A DNA stretch of 64,000 nt from Citrobacter amalonaticus (GCF_018252635.1 NZ_JAGTXM010000002.1:824962-888961), one strand, 5' to 3'. Counted from the stretch's first letter, positions 38,084-46,469 are shown. Notes: generated from the letters alone by a model not told the origin. Made by a program: numbers and translations.

Positions 38084-38119
38084 CGGTCTTTGCGAAAAAA
38101 GAGCTCGCCGCAAAGACCG
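38084..38119 (+). terminator. Inverted repeat after the SorC-type regulator gene
   Basis: CGGTCTTTGCG pairs perfectly with CGCAAAGACCG around a 14-base loop, 15 bases after the stop. The tail (TATAAAAATCC) is not a clean T run. It is probably a transcription stop for the regulator gene. The rest of 38070-38418 is control DNA for the kinase gene. Confidence 0.5.
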
Positions 38120-38288
38120 TATAAAAATCCCTATATTTCAATAAACTGAAAGGATTCACCTCCACGTAACTGTCGCGTGAACCTGATATTCTTCCCGCTG
38201 TGTAAGTGTGATTCTCAGCACAATTGATGATTTTTTCTATAGCCCTACTGAAAGATTCTGGCTAAGGTATTAAATAAATAATCAGCAT

Positions 38289-38302
38289 CGAATATATATT
38301 CA
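38289..38302. promoter_or_regulatory. Operator copy 3 (CGAATATATATTCA) upstream of the kinase gene
   Basis: The 12-base core GAATATATATTC is identical to copy 2 in front of the transketolase genes. It lies about 117 bases upstream of the FGGY kinase ATG, in the 349-base gap after the regulator gene. Confidence 0.65.
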
Positions 38303-38418
38303 GACAGTAAAAATACACAATGTCACAATCAAGCCTGATTAAGTAATGACGCGACAGTGAGGGAGGCCCCTTTCCCTTTAACGCCGGGACGCAATGTGAC
38401 TCAGGAGATAATCAATCT

Positions 38419-39939
38419 ATGTGTGCAGCAAAGAAAGAGTTCATCATTGCGCTGGATGAAGGTACCACCAACGCTAAGGCGGTCGCACTGGACGCACAAG
38501 GCCAGGTGGTCGCCAAATTTTCTCAACCGCTGGCCATTCAGACTCCGCGTGAAGGCTGGGTGGAGCAATCCGGCGAGGTATTGATTGAAGCATCTCTTGA
38601 TGTTATTGCAAAAGCGATAAGTCACGTCGGCGCTGACAATGTCGCGGCCCTGGCGATCAGTAATCAACGTGAAACCGCCATTGGCTGGTATCGCCTGACG
38701 GGTAAACCACTGAATTCCGCCATCACCTGGCAATGCACACGCAGTGCGGCGTATTGTGAAGAACTGCGTCACGACAACAAAGAACACCTGATCAAAACCA
38801 CCACCGGCCTGCCAATTGCACCGCTTTTTTCCGCCTCGAAAATGCGCTGGCTACTGGAGTCGGTAACCGATGGTCCGCAGCTTGCGGCCGAGGGGAAAAT
38901 CTGTCTGGGCACTATCGACAGCTGGCTGCTGTGGAATTTAACCGGCGGCGAGGCCTTCAGTTGCGACTACTCTAACGCGGCCCGCACCCAGTTACTCAAT
39001 CTGCACACCGGGCAGTGGGATGACACCATGCTGGAGCTATTCCACATCCCCCGCGCCGCGTTACCGGAAATCAAACCCTCCAGTGGATTATTTGGCTATA
39101 CCCGCGGCCTGAGCGGCATTCCGGATGGTATCCCGGTGATGTCGATGGTCGGTGACTCGCACGCTGCGCTGTTTGGTCATGCCCTCGGCGAGATGGGGTG
39201 CGTCAAGGCCACTTACGGCACCGGATCCTCCGTAATGGCGCCGGTGACCTCTGCCCAGTGTGATATTGGCGCGCTGGCGACCACCATTGCCTGGCACGAC
39301 GGTGAGAACATCATTTACGGCCTGGAAGGCAATATTCCGCACACGGGCGATGCGGTGGCGTGGATGGCAGATAGCACCGGCTTGAGCGAACTTTCTGACG
39401 CCGAACTGGCGCATGAACTGAATACGCTCCCCGCCTCCGTCGAGTCAACCCTGGGGGTGTACTTCGTCCCGGCCTTAACCGGTCTCGGCGCGCCATGGTG
39501 GGATGACAGCGCGCGCGGTGTGATCTGCGGGCTAAGTCGCGGCGTCAAACGAGCCCATCTGATCCGGGCCGCCCTTGAGTCGATCACCTATCAAATCGCC
39601 GATGTGGTGGTTGCCATGCAGCAGCATGAGGACTTTAGCTTGTCGGCGCTGATGGTTGACGGCGGCCCAACAAAGAATGACTGGTTAATGCAGTACCAGG
39701 CAGACCTGCTGGGTTGTCCGGTGATGCGCAGCGACGTGCCTGAACTGTCGGCCATTGGCGCCGCGTTACTGGCGCGCAAAGCGCTCAACCCTGGCTCGCT
39801 CACTGATTTAAAAGCTTTTTTAACCGTACACAGCGCATTTCAGCCCGATATGGCCCGCCATCATCGCCTGCAAAAAAGATGGCAGGAGTGGCGCAATGCG
39901 GTGAACAGAACACGATGGAAACCGGCCCCGTCCGCCTGA
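38419..39939 (+). CDS. FGGY-family carbohydrate kinase (glycerol-kinase-like)
   Basis: A 506-residue sugar/polyol kinase. The phosphate-1 motif ALDEGTTNAKAVALD is near residue 10. ISNQRETAIGWYR with the following WQCTRSA is the glycerol-kinase-type active site region near 80-110. FGGY signatures follow at ATYGTGSSVMAP near 267 and at VDGGPTKNDWLMQYQADLLG near 412. The overall pattern is closer to GlpK than to XylB or AraB. The context suggests it phosphorylates a ketose produced by the two SDR enzymes to feed the split transketolase. The exact substrate cannot be read from sequence. Confidence 0.88.
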   Translation: MCAAKKEFIIALDEGTTNAKAVALDAQGQVVAKFSQPLAIQTPREGWVEQSGEVLIEASLDVIAKAISHVGADNVAALAISNQRETAIGWYRLTGKPLNSAITWQCTRSAAYCEELRHDNKEHLIKTTTGLPIAPLFSASKMRWLLESVTDGPQLAAEGKICLGTIDSWLLWNLTGGEAFSCDYSNAARTQLLNLHTGQWDDTMLELFHIPRAALPEIKPSSGLFGYTRGLSGIPDGIPVMSMVGDSHAALFGHALGEMGCVKATYGTGSSVMAPVTSAQCDIGALATTIAWHDGENIIYGLEGNIPHTGDAVAWMADSTGLSELSDAELAHELNTLPASVESTLGVYFVPALTGLGAPWWDDSARGVICGLSRGVKRAHLIRAALESITYQIADVVVAMQQHEDFSLSALMVDGGPTKNDWLMQYQADLLGCPVMRSDVPELSAIGAALLARKALNPGSLTDLKAFLTVHSAFQPDMARHHRLQKRWQEWRNAVNRTRWKPAPSA

Positions 39940-40079
39940 CGCCTCACCAGGGAAGATGCGTGACACCCCCGACTCATTAACAGAAGGAGAACTCCGGCCC
40001 ATTAGCCCTGCTTTATAAGAATTCATGCTTTACGTTGTTTCACCGTACCCGACAATAACAACACAGAGAGAACATTGTC

Positions 40080-41015
40080 ATGAAATTACGTTTAACGCTG
40101 TTAACCGCTGCAACCCTGACCGCATTGTCTTTTACTGCTCATGCCGCAGAGAAAGGGACAATTATGATTATGGTGAATTCACTGGATAATCCGTATTACG
40201 CGTCAGAAGCCAAAGGCGCCAGTGAAAAAGCCCAGGAGTTAGGCTACAAAACTACCATTTTGTCGCACAGCGAAGATGTAAAAAAACAGAATGAATTGAT
40301 TGATACCGCTATCGGCAAAAAAGTTCAGGGCATCGTTCTGGATAATGCGGATTCAACGGCCAGCGTTGCCGCCATTGAAAAAGCGAAAAAAGCCGGTATT
40401 CCCGTTATATTAATCAACCGCGAAATTCCCGTTGATGATGTGGCGCTAGTGCAAATTACCCATAATAACTTCCAGGCAGGTTCTGAAGTTGCCAACGTTT
40501 TCGTTGAGAAAATGGGGGAAAAAGGGAAATACGCCGAGCTGACCTGTAACCTCGCCGATAATAACTGTGTTACCCGCTCGAAATCTTTCCATCAGGTTAT
40601 TGACCAGTTCCCGGATATGGTCAGCGTCGCCAAACAGGATGCGAAAGGAACGCTCATCGACGGTAAGCGAATTATGGACAGCATTCTGCAAGCCCACCCG
40701 GATGTGAAAGGCGTCATCTGCGGTAACGGTCCTGTTGCGCTGGGCGCAATCGCCGCGTTAAAAGCCGCAAATCGCAATGACGTTGTGGTCGTCGGCATTG
40801 ACGGCAGCAACGATGAACGCGATGCGGTGAAAGCCGGTACATTGCAGGCTACCGTCATGCTTCAGGCTCAGGCTATCGCCGCACAAGGCGTGACCGATCT
40901 GGATAACTACCTGCAAAAAGGAGTGAAACCAGAGAAACAGCGCGTCATGTTCCGCGGCATTCTCATCACCAAAGATAACGCAGATAAAGTACAGGATTTC
41001 AATATCAAGTCCTGA
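40080..41015 (+). CDS. Sugar ABC transporter periplasmic binding protein (RbsB-like)
   Basis: A 311-residue type I periplasmic binding protein. The signal peptide covers about residues 1-22 (cleavage after AHA). The mature protein begins EKGTIMIMVNSLDNPYY, the RbsB-type first strand with ligand-contact region. GIVLDNADSTAS is near 82, INREIPVDDVA near 110 and VVGIDGSNDERDAV near 240. It belongs to the ribose/xylose/allose binding group, so the ligand is a small sugar or polyol. It starts 140 bases after the kinase gene; that gap shows no clear promoter or operator. Confidence 0.92.
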   Translation: MKLRLTLLTAATLTALSFTAHAAEKGTIMIMVNSLDNPYYASEAKGASEKAQELGYKTTILSHSEDVKKQNELIDTAIGKKVQGIVLDNADSTASVAAIEKAKKAGIPVILINREIPVDDVALVQITHNNFQAGSEVANVFVEKMGEKGKYAELTCNLADNNCVTRSKSFHQVIDQFPDMVSVAKQDAKGTLIDGKRIMDSILQAHPDVKGVICGNGPVALGAIAALKAANRNDVVVVGIDGSNDERDAVKAGTLQATVMLQAQAIAAQGVTDLDNYLQKGVKPEKQRVMFRGILITKDNADKVQDFNIKS

Positions 41016-41058
41016 TCTCGGGTAGTTGCGCCTCTGCGGAGGCGCAAAGGAGAGCATT

Positions 41059-41679
41059 ATGTCTAAAAAAGCCTGGCTGGCGCTGGTCGTGTTGACCGTG
41101 GGTGGATGCCGCATCGTCTCGCAGCAGGAACTTGCGGATCTTAAATCTCCGCCTAATCCCCATATGTCCAATATAGACCAAACGTGGCAAAACAAAATTG
41201 TGCCGCAAATTGTTGGGCAGGCTCGTCCGGTGGCGGATTTAATGGCTGCTTTACAGGCCGAGAAGGATTTCGATAGTGCCTGTAAAAAACTGGGCTATCG
41301 CGCTCAGGAAGAGAACCCTTGCATTTTTTACGTCAAAGTCGAAGGCAAAATTGGCACCATTGATACCGCTTCCCGCAGCGGAAAAATGACCGTCGCGGAT
41401 AAAAGTGGCAGCAATATTATTGTTCAGATTGGTCCAACGCTACGCGGCACACATTTACGCGACGCCTGGAAAGGCGCAACTTACGGTGATTTCAACGACC
41501 AGGTGTTGTTCGGCGAGTACGGTCGCGCCATTAACGACCAGGCGATAAAAATGATTCAGGCGGCCCCGCTTAAAACCGGCGAATCCGTACAAGTATATGG
41601 CGTATTTTCCGCATGGGATATTCCGCAGACCATCCCGGATATTACGCCCGCAAAAATTGAACCTGCAGGAGGACAATAA
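41059..41679 (+). CDS. DUF2291 family lipoprotein
   Basis: A 206-residue protein with a lipoprotein signal: MSKKAWLALVVLTVGGCRI, lipid cysteine near residue 17. The mature part matches DUF2291 (LGYRAQEENPCIFYVKVEGKI, GPTLRGTHLRDA, FNDQVLFGEYGRAIND). DUF2291 genes occur beside ribose-type ABC importers, but no function is known. The start follows AAAGGAGAGC; an in-frame ATG 11 codons upstream was rejected. It sits between the binding protein and the ATPase genes, so it is probably a periplasmic accessory of the importer. Confidence 0.87.
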   Translation: MSKKAWLALVVLTVGGCRIVSQQELADLKSPPNPHMSNIDQTWQNKIVPQIVGQARPVADLMAALQAEKDFDSACKKLGYRAQEENPCIFYVKVEGKIGTIDTASRSGKMTVADKSGSNIIVQIGPTLRGTHLRDAWKGATYGDFNDQVLFGEYGRAINDQAIKMIQAAPLKTGESVQVYGVFSAWDIPQTIPDITPAKIEPAGGQ

Positions 41680-41680
41680 C

Positions 41681-43225
41681 ATGCAACAGCAAGATATCGT
41701 CGCTCCCCATCCCGTCGAATCAGAAGTGATTATCGAAACCCGCAGCCTGTCTCGTGTCTATCCTGGCGTGGTGGCATTAGATAACGTTAATTATCGGGTA
41801 TATCGGAATAAAGTGAATGTTCTGATCGGAGAAAATGGTGCGGGTAAATCCACCATGATGAAAATGCTTGCTGGTGTCGAAACCCCATCCTCCGGTGAAA
41901 TTTTTTTGGATGGTACGCCTGTTACGATGAATTCAACGCATCAGGCCGAAAAATTGGGTATCAGTATTATTTTTCAGGAATTGAATTTATTCCCGAATAT
42001 GAATGTCATGGACAATATTTTCATGGCTAACGAGTTTTTTCAGAAAGGAAAAATTAACGAAAAGTATCAGTACGCGCTGGCACAAAGCCTGCTAAAGCGA
42101 CTGGAACTGGATGTTGATCCATACACGCCCTTAGAAGAACTGGGGATTGGCCACCAGCAACTGGTTGAGATTGCCCGCGCACTCTCGAAAGATACGCGCG
42201 TCCTCATCATGGATGAACCCACTTCCGCGCTGAGCCAGTCTGAAGTCAAAATCCTGTTCAACGTGATTGAACAGCTCAAGCGCCGCGGCGTAACCATTAT
42301 CTATATTTCCCATCGTCTGGAAGAGCTGATGGAAATTGGTGACTACATCACCATTTTCCGCGATGGTCGCTTTATCAGCGAGCGTCCGGTCAGCGATGCC
42401 AGCATTCCGTGGATCATCGAACAGATGGTGGGTGATAAGAAAAAACACTTCGATTATCAACCGGCCCCGCAAGGCGACACGGTTCTCGCGGTACAGGGGC
42501 TGACAGCGCTCCATGCCAGCGGCGGCTATAAGCTCAATGACGTGTCGTTTAGCCTGAATAAAGGCGAAGTGATTGGGATCTACGGTCTGCTGGGCGCCGG
42601 ACGCACTGAACTCTTCAAGGGGCTGGTGGGCCTGATGCCCTGCCAGAGCGGCAGCGTTCAGCTCAACGGTGAGTGCATCGATAAAGCCCACTTCCAGTCA
42701 CGACTTAAAAAAGGGCTCGCGCTGGTGCCGGAAGACAGACAGGGCGAAGGCGTCGTTCAGATGATGTCGATTCAGTCCAATATGACGCTCTCTGACCTCA
42801 GCCTGCAGGGTTTTCGCCGGGCCTGGAAATGGCTGAACCCGCACAAAGAACAGGACAGCGTGAAGAAGATGATTCAGCAACTTGCCATCAAAGTGAGCGA
42901 TCCCGAACTGCCTATCACCTCACTCAGCGGTGGAAACCAGCAAAAAGTGGTGCTGGGTAAAGCGTTAATGACGCAGCCGCAGGTGGTGTTCCTCGATGAA
43001 CCGACCCGCGGCATCGACGTAGGGGCGAAAACGGATGTGTATCACCTTATCGGCAAAATGGCACAACAAGGACTGGCAGTCATGTTCTCTTCATCAGAGC
43101 TGGATGAAGTGATGGCGCTGGCGGACCGCATTCTGGTGATGGCTGATGGCCGGATCACCGCTGATGTCCCCCGTCATGCAGTCACCCGCGAGAAGTTGAT
43201 CGCGGCTTCTACACCGCAAGATTAA
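41681..43225 (+). CDS. Sugar ABC transporter ATPase (RbsA-like, double domain)
   Basis: A 514-residue protein with two ABC domains. The first has Walker A GENGAGKST near residue 51, a Q-loop SIIFQELNLFPN, a signature region in IGHQQLVEIARAL and Walker B VLIMDEPTSAL. The second has GLLGAGRTE near 300 in place of Walker A, then SLSGGNQQKVVLGKAL and VVFLDEPTRGIDVGAK. This degenerate second domain is normal in RbsA/XylG. GCAGGAGG precedes the ATG, which lies 1 base after the DUF2291 stop; in-frame codons further upstream overlap that gene and were rejected. Confidence 0.93.
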   Translation: MQQQDIVAPHPVESEVIIETRSLSRVYPGVVALDNVNYRVYRNKVNVLIGENGAGKSTMMKMLAGVETPSSGEIFLDGTPVTMNSTHQAEKLGISIIFQELNLFPNMNVMDNIFMANEFFQKGKINEKYQYALAQSLLKRLELDVDPYTPLEELGIGHQQLVEIARALSKDTRVLIMDEPTSALSQSEVKILFNVIEQLKRRGVTIIYISHRLEELMEIGDYITIFRDGRFISERPVSDASIPWIIEQMVGDKKKHFDYQPAPQGDTVLAVQGLTALHASGGYKLNDVSFSLNKGEVIGIYGLLGAGRTELFKGLVGLMPCQSGSVQLNGECIDKAHFQSRLKKGLALVPEDRQGEGVVQMMSIQSNMTLSDLSLQGFRRAWKWLNPHKEQDSVKKMIQQLAIKVSDPELPITSLSGGNQQKVVLGKALMTQPQVVFLDEPTRGIDVGAKTDVYHLIGKMAQQGLAVMFSSSELDEVMALADRILVMADGRITADVPRHAVTREKLIAASTPQD

Positions 43226-43242
43226 TCAGGCTGGAATCCATC

Positions 43243-44310
43243 ATGAACCAGAAATATATGATTTACATGTACCTGCTGAAGGCCAGAACGTTTATCGCTC
43301 TGCTGCTGGTCATCGCATTCTTCAGCGTGATGGTACCGAATTTCCTGACCACATCTAACCTACTGATTATGACCCAGCACGTTGCCATTACCGGCTTGCT
43401 GGCGATTGGAATGACGCTGGTGATCCTGACTGGCGGCATTGACCTGTCGGTCGGCGCCGTTGCCGGTATCTGCGGCATGGTGGCGGGTGCGTTACTCACC
43501 AATGGGTTACCCATCTGGGGCGGCAACATTATCTTCTTCAACGTGCCGGAAGTGATCCTCTGTGTCGCCATCTTTGGCGTTCTCGTTGGGTTCGTCAATG
43601 GCGCCGTCATCACCCGCTTTGGCGTTGCGCCTTTCATCTGTACTCTCGGTATGATGTATGTTGCCAGGGGCTCAGCCCTGCTGTTTAACGACGGCAGCAC
43701 CTACCCCAACCTTAACGGTATGGAGGCGCTGGGAAATACCGGTTTTGCCACCCTTGGCTCCGGCACATTGCTTGGAATTTACCTGCCTATCTGGCTGATG
43801 ATCGCCTTCCTGGTGTTGGGCTACTGGATCACCACCAAAACCCCGCTTGGTCGCTACATCTACGCGATTGGCGGTAACGAATCCGCCGCGCGACTCGCCG
43901 GCGTACCTATCGTCAAAGCCAAAATTTTCGTGTACGCCTTCTCCGGGTTGTGTGCTGCCTTCGTTGGGCTGATTGTCGCCTCCCAGTTACAAACCTCTCA
44001 CCCGATGACCGGCAACATGTTTGAGATGGACGCCATCGGCGCCACCGTTTTAGGCGGGACCGCGCTCGCGGGTGGTCGCGGACGCGTATCTGGATCCATC
44101 ATCGGGGCCTTCGTCATCGTTTTTCTGGCCGATGGCATGGTGATGATGGGCGTCAGCGATTTCTGGCAAATGGTCATTAAGGGCGTCGTTATCGTCACCG
44201 CCGTGGTTGTCGACCAGTTCCAGCAAAAGCTACAGAACAAAGTCATTCTGATGCGTCGTCATGAAGAAAAAGAGGCGACAGCACCCTCAGCAAATACCGT
44301 ATCCAGTTAA
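43243..44310 (+). CDS. Sugar ABC transporter permease (RbsC-like)
   Basis: A 355-residue inner-membrane permease with about 8-10 membrane segments. The BPD_transp_2 signatures are LLAIGMTLVILTGGIDLSVG near residue 55 and TPLGRYIYAIGGNESAARLAG near 205, followed by GATVLGGTALAGGRGRVSGS. It comes 17 bases after the ATPase gene. With the binding protein and ATPase it makes a complete importer. Confidence 0.93.
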   Translation: MNQKYMIYMYLLKARTFIALLLVIAFFSVMVPNFLTTSNLLIMTQHVAITGLLAIGMTLVILTGGIDLSVGAVAGICGMVAGALLTNGLPIWGGNIIFFNVPEVILCVAIFGVLVGFVNGAVITRFGVAPFICTLGMMYVARGSALLFNDGSTYPNLNGMEALGNTGFATLGSGTLLGIYLPIWLMIAFLVLGYWITTKTPLGRYIYAIGGNESAARLAGVPIVKAKIFVYAFSGLCAAFVGLIVASQLQTSHPMTGNMFEMDAIGATVLGGTALAGGRGRVSGSIIGAFVIVFLADGMVMMGVSDFWQMVIKGVVIVTAVVVDQFQQKLQNKVILMRRHEEKEATAPSANTVSS

Positions 44311-44323
44311 GTAGCATCACTGC

Positions 44324-44344
44324 GCCGGGCATTGCGTGTCCGGC
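44324..44344. repeat. Hairpin between permease and first dehydrogenase genes
   Basis: GCCGG and CCGGC arms flank GCATTGCGTGT inside the operon. REP-like; may shape the mRNA between transporter and enzyme genes. Confidence 0.4.
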
Positions 44345-44363
44345 TTATACAGGGGAAAGAAAT

Positions 44364-45161
44364 ATGCAACGTGATTTTCATGGTAAGACGGTCGTCATCA
44401 CCGGTGCATGCCGGGGAATTGGCGCGGGTATCGCCGAACGTTTCGCCCGGGACGGCGCAAACCTGGTGATGGTCTCCAACGCTGAGCGCGTTCACGAAAC
44501 GGCAGAACAGCTGCGCCAGCGCTACCAGGCTGACATTTTATCACTACAGGTTGATGTCACTAACGAAGAACAGGTGCAAGCACTGTATGAGCAAGCTGCT
44601 GCACGCTTTGGCTCGATTGATGTCTCTATTCAGAACGCGGGCGTGATCACCATTGATTATTTTGACCGGATGCCGAAAGCGGATTTTGAAAAAACCCTCG
44701 CCGTCAATACTACTGGCGTGTGGCTCTGCTGCCGGGAAGCGGCGAAATATATGGTTAAACAGAATTACGGCTGCCTGATTAATACCTCTTCCGGCCAGGG
44801 ACGTCAGGGCTTTATCTATACCCCGCACTACGCCGCCAGCAAAATGGGTGTAATTGGTATCACGCAAAGCCTGGCGCATGAACTGGCACCGTGGAACATT
44901 ACCGTCAACGCCTTCTGTCCGGGGATCATCGAAAGCGAAATGTGGGATTACAACGATCGCGTCTGGGGCCAGATCCTCAGTACCGATGAAAAACGCTATG
45001 GCAAAGGTGAACTGATGGCGGAATGGGTTAAGGGCATCCCCATGAAACGCGCAGGTAAACCTGAAGATGTCGCCGGACTGGTTGCCTTCCTGGCCTCTGA
45101 CGATGCGCGCTATCTTACCGGACAAACCATCAACATTGATGGTGGCCTGATTATGTCGTAA
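44364..45161 (+). CDS. Short-chain dehydrogenase/reductase 1
   Basis: A 265-residue classical SDR. The nucleotide-binding motif TGACRGIG is near residue 13, followed by an uncharged SN after the second strand. It carries QNAGVI in place of NNAG, and the catalytic residues are Ser (NTSSGQG) and YAASK near 159. Related enzymes act on sorbitol, galactitol, xylitol and other polyols. In this operon it probably oxidises an imported polyol or reduces a sugar; direction and substrate are inferred. GGGGAAAG precedes the ATG. Confidence 0.88.
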   Translation: MQRDFHGKTVVITGACRGIGAGIAERFARDGANLVMVSNAERVHETAEQLRQRYQADILSLQVDVTNEEQVQALYEQAAARFGSIDVSIQNAGVITIDYFDRMPKADFEKTLAVNTTGVWLCCREAAKYMVKQNYGCLINTSSGQGRQGFIYTPHYAASKMGVIGITQSLAHELAPWNITVNAFCPGIIESEMWDYNDRVWGQILSTDEKRYGKGELMAEWVKGIPMKRAGKPEDVAGLVAFLASDDARYLTGQTINIDGGLIMS

Positions 45162-45195
45162 TACCCGACGGGTATTTGTGAAGAGAGTTATCACT

Positions 45196-45981
45196 ATGAT
45201 CGCAAAAGATTTTGCTCAACAACTGTTTAACCTACAAGGACGCGTCGCTTTCGTCACTGGCGCCGGTAGCGGCATCGGTCAGACCATAGCCTGGGCGCTG
45301 GCCAGCGCGGGCGCACGGGTTGTCTGTTTTGATCTGCGCGAAGACAGCGGGCTGAAAGAGACCGTTGATCATATCGAAGCAATAGGCGGCCAGGCGGCAT
45401 GCTATACGGGGGATGTTCGTCAGCTCAGCGATCTACGCGCCGCCGTCGCCCTCACCAAAGAGCGGTTTGGTCGTCTGGATATCGCGGTCAACGCTGCCGG
45501 TATCGCCAACGCCAACCCGGCGCTGGAAATGGAAAGTGAACAGTGGCAGCGCGTTATCGACATCAACCTCACGGGCGTATGGAACTCCTGTAAGGCCGAA
45601 GCGGAACTGATGCTGGAATCTGGCGGCGGCTCAATCATCAACATCGCCTCTATGTCCGGAATCATCGTCAACCGTGGCCTTGAACAGGCGCATTACAACA
45701 GTTCGAAAGCGGGGGTTATTCATCTCTCGAAAAGTCTGGCGATGGAATGGATTGAGAAAGGCATTCGCGTGAACTCAATCAGCCCGGGTTACACCGCGAC
45801 ACCGATGAACACCCGCCCTGAAATGGTTCATCAGACGCGTGAATTTGAGAGCCAGACGCCGATTCAGCGAATGGCAAAAGTTGAAGAGATGGCAGGCCCG
45901 GCGCTGTTCCTCGCCAGTGATGCGGCCTCGTTTTGCACCGGCGTCGATCTCGTCGTTGATGGCGGATTTATCTGCTGGTAA
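45196..45981 (+). CDS. Short-chain dehydrogenase/reductase 2
   Basis: A 261-residue classical SDR, only distantly similar to the first. TGAGSGIGQ is near residue 18, CFDLRED gives an acidic residue after the second strand as in NAD-dependent SDRs, NAAGIAN is near 94, and the catalytic site is S-x-M-S-G plus YNSSKAG near 164. The stretch HYNSSKAGVIHLSKSLAMEW resembles threitol and arabinitol dehydrogenases. GTG at 45178 is in frame, but the ATG at 45196 has AAGAGAG 8 bases before it. It ends the operon. Confidence 0.88.
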   Translation: MIAKDFAQQLFNLQGRVAFVTGAGSGIGQTIAWALASAGARVVCFDLREDSGLKETVDHIEAIGGQAACYTGDVRQLSDLRAAVALTKERFGRLDIAVNAAGIANANPALEMESEQWQRVIDINLTGVWNSCKAEAELMLESGGGSIINIASMSGIIVNRGLEQAHYNSSKAGVIHLSKSLAMEWIEKGIRVNSISPGYTATPMNTRPEMVHQTREFESQTPIQRMAKVEEMAGPALFLASDAASFCTGVDLVVDGGFICW

Positions 45982-45989
45982 ACAGAAAT

Positions 45990-46019
45990 TCGCCCGCAGC
46001 CATGACTGACTGCGGGCGA
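45990..46019. terminator. Hairpin at the end of the catabolic operon
   Basis: TCGCCCGCAG pairs perfectly with CTGCGGGCGA around a 10-base loop, 9 bases after the last SDR gene. On the minus strand it is followed by AATTTCTG, so it may also stop the hokE transcript. T runs are weak on both sides. Confidence 0.55.
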
Positions 46020-46090
46020 TGTGATAAAGCGGGTGCCGTCTCATCCAGACCTGACAAGCGGATATGCGGGGATAGTTCCCCGCATAACGG

Positions 46091-46243
46091 CTACTTCTTC
46101 GATTCGTAAGCGAGAACTGCCTTAAACTCAATACCATGTTCCCTGACGCTGAACTCACAGAGTGAGTCCCTCACCAGGAGCGTGAATCCCAGCACTGTAA
46201 TGCAGAGTGCGATGACTGTCATTAAGGCATATTTCGTCAGCAT
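46091..46243 (-). CDS. hokE: HokE, type I toxin (small membrane peptide)
   Basis: A 50-residue Hok/Gef toxin starting [20 protein letters not shown] and ending AVLAYESKK, too short for usual ORF cut-offs. One membrane segment covers about residues 5-24. The conserved Hok pattern RDSLCEF near 25-31 and [11 protein letters not shown] at the end are intact. It depolarises the inner membrane when translated. GGAGG precedes the ATG. In E. coli hokE also lies next to entD and ybdK; here the catabolic locus separates it from entD and the bet genes from ybdK. No frameshift or insertion is seen, so it looks functional. Confidence 0.93.
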   Translation of the reverse strand: MLTKYALMTVIALCITVLGFTLLVRDSLCEFSVREHGIEFKAVLAYESKK

Positions 46244-46284
46244 GTATTGCCTCCATGCGAAGAAGAGACTACCATCCGAATTGT

Positions 46285-46376
46285 TCAGGTTTGGAATGGT
46301 AGCCTCAAGGTTGATAGAACTATCTCCTTGGGGCTTTCTTCTTTCCAGACCTCAGCAACGGCCTGAAGCTGGAAAG
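46285..46376 (+). ncRNA. Sok-like antisense / hok mRNA leader region
   Basis: The stretch upstream of hokE has the typical hok leader sequence (CTCCTTGGGGCTTTCTTC read on the plus strand at 46324-46341) where antisense Sok RNA is made in other Hok systems. An inverted repeat CTTTCCAG / CTGGAAAG (46341-46348, 46369-46376) would form a hairpin near the 5' part of the hok mRNA. Exact ends and promoter of the antisense RNA cannot be read. Confidence 0.45.
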
Positions 46377-46417
46377 CATCAGGCACCCGCCGTTATCGTA
46401 CTCTTCTTCTATCTCGA

Positions 46418-46437
46418 TACTGTATATTTATACAGCC
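46418..46437. promoter_or_regulatory. LexA (SOS) box upstream of hokE
   Basis: TACTGTATATTTATACAGCC contains CTGTATATTTATACAG, the CTG-N10-CAG SOS box with an almost perfect AT core. It lies about 175 bases before the hokE start, where the toxin mRNA would begin. E. coli hokE is a known LexA-controlled gene, so DNA damage should induce it here as well. Confidence 0.88.
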
Positions 46438-46469
46438 AAACTTCATTTTCGGAAAACATTTAGACAGCC

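Noticed and set aside
46182-46463. 93-codon plus-strand frame opposite hokE
   Set aside because: It is antisense to the toxin gene and its leader, runs over the LexA box, and shows no known domain.
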